From Holothuria scabra (Eukaryota; Echinodermata; Holothuroidea; Aspidochirotida; Holothuriidae): DNA of 64,000 bases. Positions 14,301-23,300 of the stretch are shown here, one piece after another; position 1 is the stretch's first letter, and each line of letters begins with the position of its first letter. The translations under genes and the position numbers were made by a program. The notes under the pieces are model-generated. The model was not told the DNA's origin and searched no databases. It was given only the letters and a program-made list of their open reading frames with translations. The stretch spans positions 76,125,719 through 76,189,718 of the forward strand of contig CM074179.1 of the NCBI GenBank assembly GCA_037179385.1. The letters run 5' to 3'.

Positions 14301-17300
14301 GAAACAATTGATATATAGCCATTTATTTACACATACACTTTACCAGCCTATCGGTTCATATGGTTTTACAAGACAAAGTCAAGAATTTTCAAAAGGGAAA
14401 TGACTTGAGGAATTATATACTTAGAGTATCAGTATATGGAATGCGCAACTAAGAGCTCCGTCAGTTTCAGGATTTTTTTATTTATTATTTTGCCTGGGCC
14501 ATTGTTCTCAGTTTTCTTACTTATTTTTGCACTGTTGTGCTGAATCATATTTCTACACAAATGAATTAATTGTGCCTTAGTTCTCAGTCTGTTCCTGTTG
14601 AAATGTAATCAGGCCCATTTGGGGTTTAAGGTCAAGATTAGAGCTTGCATTGCTATATACCCTTTTCTTGTATAATAGCACAAATGGGATTCTGAGTCAG
14701 TGTACTAGCCTACAGGACAATTTTTCTCTACACAAGCAAAATGCTAATTTACTGACTTAAGAATTTTGGTTGTGCACTTGTGCCACGTATCTGCTGTTAA
14801 TTCTGATGGATGAAATCTCATATGTTCTTCTGAGACTGCCTTCTCATTTGAAGTATAAACTGTTGTTATTTTACACCACTAACTGAGCAGAGAGGAGATG
14901 AATAATGTAGCAATTGCCCCATAGTAATGGCATATTACAGTCAAAGATTTTGTCATTAACTTGAATTAACCTAATGGCCTATTGTTACCTAGGACTCTCA
15001 GTTGTATGCTTCCAGTCCAGAGGTTGTTGGGGGTGGGGGTTGTGTACTGAGTACCCAGTTCCCTAGAAAAAACTTAAGACCCACCCAGTTCCACATGCTG
15101 TTCACAACTAATATTACTAAACAAAGTGATCTGATCTTCATTTCTTCGACCTCACCTCCTATTGTAAGGATAAGGACTGACTGTATAGCGTATACCCCCA
15201 GAGTTCACTTATATCCAATATTTCCTCCATTTTACCTCTATTTTGTCTAGTTTAATGCCACAATTTTTCTGTCATGTTATTGTTTGCAATAATTTATGAG
15301 TCTAGTACAACAGCTGTGATTTACTGATTGTATAATATGGTGCGTGCAAAGTGTATGGCCATATATGTCAAAGGGTTACCATGAGTCGGTCAATTAATAA
15401 GTGTTGTACATCGTGCCGTACGTTGTATTACACTGTGGTGATCGACTCAAGGTACTGACGTACTCAAGATACAATCTTGATAACCCTTGCATCGGTAGCC
15501 ACTAAATCGTTACAAGGTTTTCAAAAATTGACTCTCAATGTAATTTTCCTTCTATATATATGTAAATTTAACGTAAAGGAAGACTCGACGAGGTTATCAT
15601 GAATAATACTTATGTGGAGGATATTTTCTCGCTCGGTGTAGTTCCATTTTCGCGCAACTAATGCAAACACCTCAGTAAGGGAAAGTGGGCTTTTTACATA
15701 CGATGCATGGCAGTGTCAAGTCCTGCTCTAAACTTTGCGAATACCTGACCGTATTCAGAAATATTTCATGGTGATGTTAGATTTTTTTGGTGGGTAAGGA
15801 AATATCTGATGTACCCTCTTTCTGGCATACCGTGCCAAAAAACTCGTTTATACGAGTTCAAAAAAATCGTCTCAAATTCATCGCTTTGTGTATTAAATAC
15901 TTCAAAAATGTTGCGAAACTATCCAAAAATGTGTGCTCTATAAATTTTAATGATGGTTTTGTTAGATTATGTATTTTTCATGTCGAAATTTGGATTTAAA
16001 AACAGCTAGTTTTTGCTAATTATATATGCAAAGGCTGTGACGTCATGCATACTCAAATTAGAAAAGAAGCGACTTTTGGTGGCTGTGAGGACTGGCTGAT
16101 GGTGCACTCTCCATGACCTTTAGCAGACGCCGTCTTGTTGTTTACGAGCAACGCTCCCTTCCTTTGTTCTTGATTCCCAGCGCCCTTCCTGTTTCCCGTC
16201 ACGTGTTACCAGTGGACGTGACATATCACATTGCCGTAGTTCCATGTGCACACTGTAACCCATATTTTCGAGGTGTGGCCAATTTCCCCCTTTGCAGCCT
16301 CCTCATTGGTCATTTATGTCATAATACTTATTTACATGGGTGCTTCACAACTTTTGACCAGTCAGGGGACTGCAGGTGTTCAGAGCTCGCACGATTCACA
16401 AGACCGAGCCTGCGAGCTGGGGTCTCGTGCAAGAGACCTCGAAGAAGAAACATGTGGTATATGTATATTGTATCGTAGTACTAGTAATCATATAAGGCCG
16501 GCAGAATTAATTCATCTTGATCATCTTTTATTTTGGAACCAAATCACCAAATAAATAATTTAACAATCAACTGGAACTCTCCTATGTTATTTTTTCTGGA
16601 ACTACAACTCAAGATCCCGTACAACTCCCTATCTAACATTATCTTTCTTCTAAAATTTCTGTGCGTTCCAAATGATTATTGATCAAGGAATACGGGTTAG
16701 TGAAATTGGGAAAACGACTAAAAATTTGGACCCATTTCATGATATATTAAAAGTTGCTGCATAGCAGATGAGGAATGCTGGTATGGTCGTTAAGATCGTG
16801 TAAACATGAAGGGCTCACATACGGAAAATATCATACACCAAGCAATAAAAAAGCGTAAGTTACGTGACAAACTGCTAAAATCCAACAATGAAAGCTATTG
16901 GCTTCGATTCATACATGAACGTGCCTTAAGTTCTGGAAAAAAATATATCATTTTTATTCATTACTTTTCGTAGACTAGGATTTGGGGTGTTTGAAAATAG
17001 TAGCAGAAGGCGTCCTCTTTAGCCTATGCATTTCAAAAAAAAAAAAAGAAAAATTCAGAAAACATTATTTTCTTACCTCTGGGATATTTTTTTTGGCAGC
17101 AATGAACAAAGCTTGGACCAAGTTTTGAATACCATCACCTTTCACATCTGATACTGGAGATTGTGAGCCTGTCAAAATTACAGGCTTTGAAAGGTCTTCC
17201 ATCATGAAAGAAAGAGCAGAAGCCGTATAGGCCATTGTGTCCGTCCCATGCAGTATAACGAAACAGTCAAATGTGTCGTAATTGTCTCTTATATCTTCGA

Positions 17301-20300
17301 CCATCTTTACCCAGTCGTCCCTTGATATATTACTTGAGTCTTTCAAGGGATTGTACTGCTTCACCGTGTAAATGATTCTTTTTTCGTCTTTGTTAGAGCG
17401 ACTGGGGAAAAATGTCACACATTAAAGCTTAGTGCTCATTTTGAATTCTCTACTAATGTTGTTAACGTAATATCTTCTTTTTTGTAATTAGCAAACTCTC
17501 ATATTTAAAAGTGTGTCCCAGAAAATGCGATAAAAGAAAGGCTACACTGTAAAAACAGTTTGGTAAAAAATATTGGACAAATACAAAATGCCCAACATGA
17601 GCAATTGGATAAACAACTGTACCCATATTGTCGAGCAAATTAAGGTTGGGTAAAAACCAGGTGTTGGGCAAGTTTTAAGGTACCCAACAGTTGGGTAAAA
17701 TGTGATTGACCAATCAGATGATAGTAAGAAGTCAGTTAAGTTTTACAGATAATTATTGTAATGAAAGTGGCTAATTATAAGATCTCATGGTTGAATAAGG
17801 TTGGGTTTGGTAAATAAAAACTAGCGGTATAATAACAGTAAAAATCTGGACGAAATTACTTAAAGGCATATTCTCATCATCCCAAACAGTTCTAATTCTC
17901 CCAACCTACTTACTTCTAGCCCCTCCCACATTTATCAAAAACTCGTCTTTATCCAGACACAATCCTTGTATATTGCTTATTGGCTTGTCCCAGTGGCCAT
18001 ACAAGTCCATAATGTGTAATCAAGACACTCTCAGTGCCCATAGTGTGTAATTTAGCTATGATGCATTGTTTGAATGTGATGCCAATCAAAGAGCTGTACC
18101 AATTGAGAGTTTTGATATATGTATACTGAAACTGTTGTTTAGGGTGACGAATGACTGCCTTTAAAGGGCAATGGTTGTACAGAAAAAAAGTTTCCACTAC
18201 TAAGAAATCAATGGGAGAAAAATACAAAGTTTAAGATTGAGTTTGTTATTTCAAACTACATACTTCACTGTTTATTATCCAAGTGCATCGTCGCTGGTGC
18301 CTCCAACCACTCTCGGAGGGCAAGTTGAAACGGTATAAGTTTTAGCGCACTTGGTTAAATCTCCCTCCGCCCAAATCATTTAAATATGTATCAGGTTGTA
18401 CTGAAGTCCAAACAAGCAGCCAGCAGTGCAGCTGCTGAGCAAACGTGTTGGTACAAATTTTAACGATTGGTTGGACAGAATTAGTTGGATGAAATGGTTG
18501 GGTAAATTCTTTTGCTCAACTTATGAGTAAAACACTAAGCCAACTGAGTTGGGCATTTGTTTACCCAATTCCGGTCAGGTGGCGTACGGACCAACGGTTG
18601 AGTAAAAAAAATGCCCAAGTTGGGCAGTATTTTGCCCAACAGTCTTTAAAGTGTAAGGTCATTTTAAGTCTTGCTATTTGGAATTTTAATTCCAAAAGAA
18701 CAGATATCATCAACCAGATGCATACAACCAACTTCAATGCCACAAAACTTTAAAACATTGTCAATGCACCTCGTGTATCAATTTAACCCCTTTACAAAGA
18801 TGCCAAAAGGGGGTTAATAGAATACAGAACAAACAGAGTTCGAAAAATATGTTTAATATCAAATAAATACTCACGGCAAAACGCAAAACATTTCATCAAG
18901 GTCATTCGATTCCGCGTATTTCTTATCATGTGTCATGGTCATATCTTTAAGATTATCCAGAAGGCTTTGCTGTGTGGGCTCATACACTGTGTGAATAAAA
19001 CGCAAGTGGATAGTCGACAGTTTTGTAAACAATTAACAGTCTGCCTTAAAAGCTTAGGCTGGAAAAGTGTGGCTGTCGTGAAGAAACTTTGCAGCTGTGA
19101 CAATACGTCGGATTCTTGTGCTCCATAAATTACAATACACACACCACTGAGCACATTTGTGTTTGCATGAGATCTGAACTGATCATAAATTGACCTTCAT
19201 TGATAAATATTTTTAAATAGTTCTGAAGCTGTGCTTGACATAATTCAGTCAAATTGAATCGTTTTAATTTTTTTTTTTTTACGATCACTTATACCACACA
19301 TATTGTTTAATGATAGTTTTGCATGTATTGATGATCGCTGATTTGCATTAAGGACTCATTGCAACTAAAAGAATTAAACTAAAAGAATTTTTGCGTTTTG
19401 TTTCTTTTAAATTGCCGCATTTTTTTTGGTGTGCGCACAGTGCATGCAGTGACCAAAGGTTTACTGACTTACAGGTACATCGCTAGCCCAATGATTACCC
19501 TTGCTTTATTACACTTATTGAGATAACTTTCAGATAATTCATGAAATCTTGCCTTTAGCCTGCAGTGAAGACGACTTCATACTGGAATGATCAAAGACAC
19601 GTAAAATATTAGTGAAGATAGGTAAAGATAGGAAATAAAACAATCAAAAATTCTAGGGTAGTACTTTCCAACCGCGGCCAGGCTGCTACTGTTGATATGA
19701 GAAGCTTTCACAGTTGGGTTTAGAAAATCTACCTAAAAACAATCAACCCAACCACTGTAAAATTAGTGTTAAGGAATGGGCTTGTTGAGTAATTCATTTA
19801 CTCAACAACTGCGGGGCACAGCGTGTGATACACAAACCGAGCTCAGAACATTGTGCACATCGTTACTTTGTTTTCGTTCAGTGGGTGCATACAACACTAA
19901 ACGTAACACTGAATAGCCAACCACAGCGAAAGGAAGAGATTCAGCTCTACTTTACAGCAGATTAAAATGCATATTTTAACACCAAAAAGGCAATTTTGAC
20001 ATATTCCACTGCAGAGAACCATACTTTTGATTCCCGATCTTTGCTTTATGATATGGGTGGATTATGGAAGAAAAATGTCACCAACTTTTCTTGTAAACTC
20101 TAAATTTGGGACACTTGTTGTAGGCCCGGGGTAAGTTTGTTATCCCGACGAGTTTGACGTTGTGTGCTTGTGCATAGCCACCAAAAGAGCCTTCGGTACC
20201 CTTGGGAACCCTCTTCCCTTTACCTTGTCCTTACTTAAAAGGAACGTTTACATCTGTGTTAGTCGGTCAAGTCAGCCAAGTCAGCCAAATCATTCATTCA

Positions 20301-23300
20301 TTCATTCATTCATTCATTCATTCATTCATTCATTCATTCATTCATTCATTCATTCATTCGTTCATCCATTCATTTATTCGGTCAGTCGGTCATTCAGTCC
20401 GTCATTCATTCAGTCTGTCAGTCAGTCAGTCAGCCAGTTAGTCAATCAGACAGTCAGTCAGTCAGACAGTCAGAAAGTCGGTCAGTCAGTCAGTCAGTCA
20501 CTCACTCACTCACTCACTCACTTTCTCAGTCAGTTAAACAGGAAGTCAGTCAATAGGTTAATTACATGACACACCACTAGTAGAGTGCTATATAGTGTAA
20601 GGAAGTAAAAACCAAGTAAAGCCGTAAAGAAAGAAAACGGAGGGGAAGAGAAGCGGTAAATTCAATTACAACTGTCTAAACAAAAGCATGTGTGGAGGTC
20701 AAGTCAAAAATCCTTGTAACATTTATTTTCCCTGCGAAGCCCAAGGTGAGATAAGACCTGCTTGTGTGCTCAAATGAGGTCTTCAGGTTGGAGATACTTA
20801 TGACGAGCATGAGAATTTTCATGGCAGTCTAAGAGAAGGTTTTACACTCTTAACACGTTTAAGGGTCAGCAATGAATAAAATACAAACTACACTTGCGGT
20901 GCTGTTGCCTCTTAAAAAAGCAACATAGACACCCATCAGTAGATCAAAGGCGGTATCGGAGTGTAACTGGTTTCTGAGTTTGTTATATAAACTGTGCTCT
21001 CAAACGAGCTATGCCTTATTTGTATTCACACTACGCGGGAAGCTATTAACACATGCTTGACTGGCCTGTTGGCTTACAACATATGTTACGTAACTTTTTG
21101 AGTATTTTAATATATCTGTTAATGTCAATCAATTAATCACATGAGAAATGTGACTGTATCAAGTGTGCTTGTAGTGAGCTTCATTTCCTACCTAAAGCGA
21201 AAAGAGGTAATTAGGCAGAGAATGATGGCGTAGGCCTGACAAAAAGTTTCAAATAATTTTTAGAATTAAAGATTGCGTGTTTATTATTGCAGCATGTTTC
21301 TTAGTGAAAGCCAAGAATGATTTTAACTCCTAAACACGATTGAAAGGGCTTGCAAAAGTCTCAAATTAAAGGTGATGAGGCTTATTCTCTCTTTGTTATA
21401 TATAGGTGTCTTGCAACTTATTTTGGGTCACAAAAAGTCATTTCTTTCGCCTTCAATTTTGTGAAAAGTATACCTCAGGAAACTTGTGAGATTCAAAGTG
21501 GTTCTCGAGTTAAGAACGGTTTACTAGAGCTAATTTTTAGGATGTCTCGGAGGAAAATTTTTCTCAATGCTATAGTCAGCCTAAGATTTTTGCTTGGATT
21601 AGGACCCCACTCAGTCAGCTCCGAGTAGACAACCACACCGATTAAATTCCCGATGAAAAAAGAAAAAAAAAATACTAAGATATGATTCAAGGAAAGGTTA
21701 TCTGGATGGGAGTGATTGAAAACATTCGACACTGTTTTTTCAGTACAGGTTATATGCTAGGACATTTTTCTCTACAAGGTTAGTCGATCAGGACGGAAAG
21801 GTGAGAAACTGGAAACGTAAAAGTGATTGAGTATCTCATATAAATAGGATTATCTTAACAATGTCCCGGGAAAGGGTGTATTGATCAGTGAGTACCGGCT
21901 CAATGATCTATCTCGGATATGCGGTCAGCCTTTTGAGACCAAGATAACAATGACAAGTCACAAAAAGATGGAAAAGGAATTATCTTCGAATGATGCCAAG
22001 GAAAATTAAAAGCCTGAGAATTAATTATACATACATGAGTTTCAGGTAGAAAATTGAAAAGATGGGATTTTGGAAAAGAAATTTGGGATTCCTTTTTTGG
22101 AAACATGTGTTCACTGACATTTTCCCCTTGAGCTGGTCAATTATGAAGAGAAGTTTTGTAATCTTTTTGCTATTTAAACAAAAACATCATACTCTGAATA
22201 TGATGCTTTTTTCCTTCTTCGGGCATATTTTTGTACGTTTTTAAGCGCCTTTGGGAGCTGAAGCTGAAATGACTGAAATATTCAAAGGACTGGACGAATA
22301 GTTGTTTCCTACAATTCTATCCGAAGGTTTGAAGTGTAAAGTTTGCCCCCCCCCTCATTTTGAACGATTACAAAACTATATTGAAGAATTTTTATGGCAG
22401 AATATTATTTTGAAGAAAAAATATGTGCGGAAAATTCAAAGATTAGAGTCATCAGTATTGAAGGTCATTCTACACAAAATCAAAACTGACTTTAGCTGAG
22501 GTATCATGTTATGTCGTAGGATGAAAATGGGAAATTCTTTGACCTTTCCTTTCGAATGCTTCAAAACCTGTGGCTCAAATCGAAAGAAAATTGGATTTTT
22601 GTAAGGAAATTGGGAATTTTGAGATTTTCCTTGAAGAATACGGTCTTCCCATAAGCAAAATCAAGTAGATCGTCGAGTTCAAAGTTAATCGGCCTTCCCG
22701 GTGATGGAGACGCATGACCAAAACTTTGAGAAGACGTTGACCAAATAACCCGACAATAGGTGCGTATATGAAAATCATTATGAATCTGCTAAATAGTAGC
22801 CTTCTTGTTGACCAGGTTACATTACTCATAACCCGGCTGCGCCTGGAGATTACATTAAAGTCGTTTGTACAAGTCGTTTTTCTGACTAGATGATATCTTT
22901 ATTTTACTTTCATTATGCGCCATAATCGTTAGATTTTAAATAAGCATCGCCCCGTTTTCGAACGTTGCAGGGCAGGTTCTTCGTTTTTTACCTTGCTGTG
23001 TGGGCATTGGCGTAGCCATGGGGAGGGTCTGGGGGGTTAGAACCCCCCGCCCCTCCCATCACCCAACTTTGTAATTCAAAAAACACCAAAAATGGCGGTT
23101 TTTTCTCTCTATCCTTAGACTTTTCCCTCATATCGTGCCCGACCCCTCCATGACACCAACACCCTCCCCATTACACAATCCTGGCTATGCCCCCGTGAGT
23201 GGGTGAGTTGAAAACGAAGAGTGTACTTAGAAAGATCTCAAGTTTTACAGCTCAGTAATCCCGCATGATTTGATCCTATGAAATGAATCACACACTGTGT

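Larger units (their letters stand above)
12781..16099 (+). other. Gypsy-1 long non-coding 3' region
   Basis: About 3.3 kb before the 3' LTR with no open frame of note. It is longer than usual for Ty3/Gypsy elements. A 25-bp word occurs twice (13629 and 15734), which may mark a nested insertion. No polypurine tract was recognised just before 16100. Confidence 0.5.
5134..16638 (+). mobile_element. Gypsy-1: degenerate Ty3/Gypsy LTR retrotransposon in asparaginase intron 3
   Basis: Full-length but broken element with two 539-bp LTRs that differ at about 22 positions by eye (near 96% identity). Order: LTR, PBS, leader repeats, gag, protease, RT, RNase H, integrase, a decayed extra region, a long non-coding part, LTR. 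Protease-RT-RH-IN order is that of Ty3/Gypsy. Pol has four in-frame stops (8308, 10864, 10903, 11512) and about three frameshifts. It lies antisense to the host gene. The 5-bp flanks (TAGTA and TTATC) do not match. Confidence 0.92.

Noticed and set aside
20162..20569. 135-codon frame rich in HSFIHSF and SVSQS repeats
   Set aside because: It is the translation of the ATTC/GTCA microsatellite.
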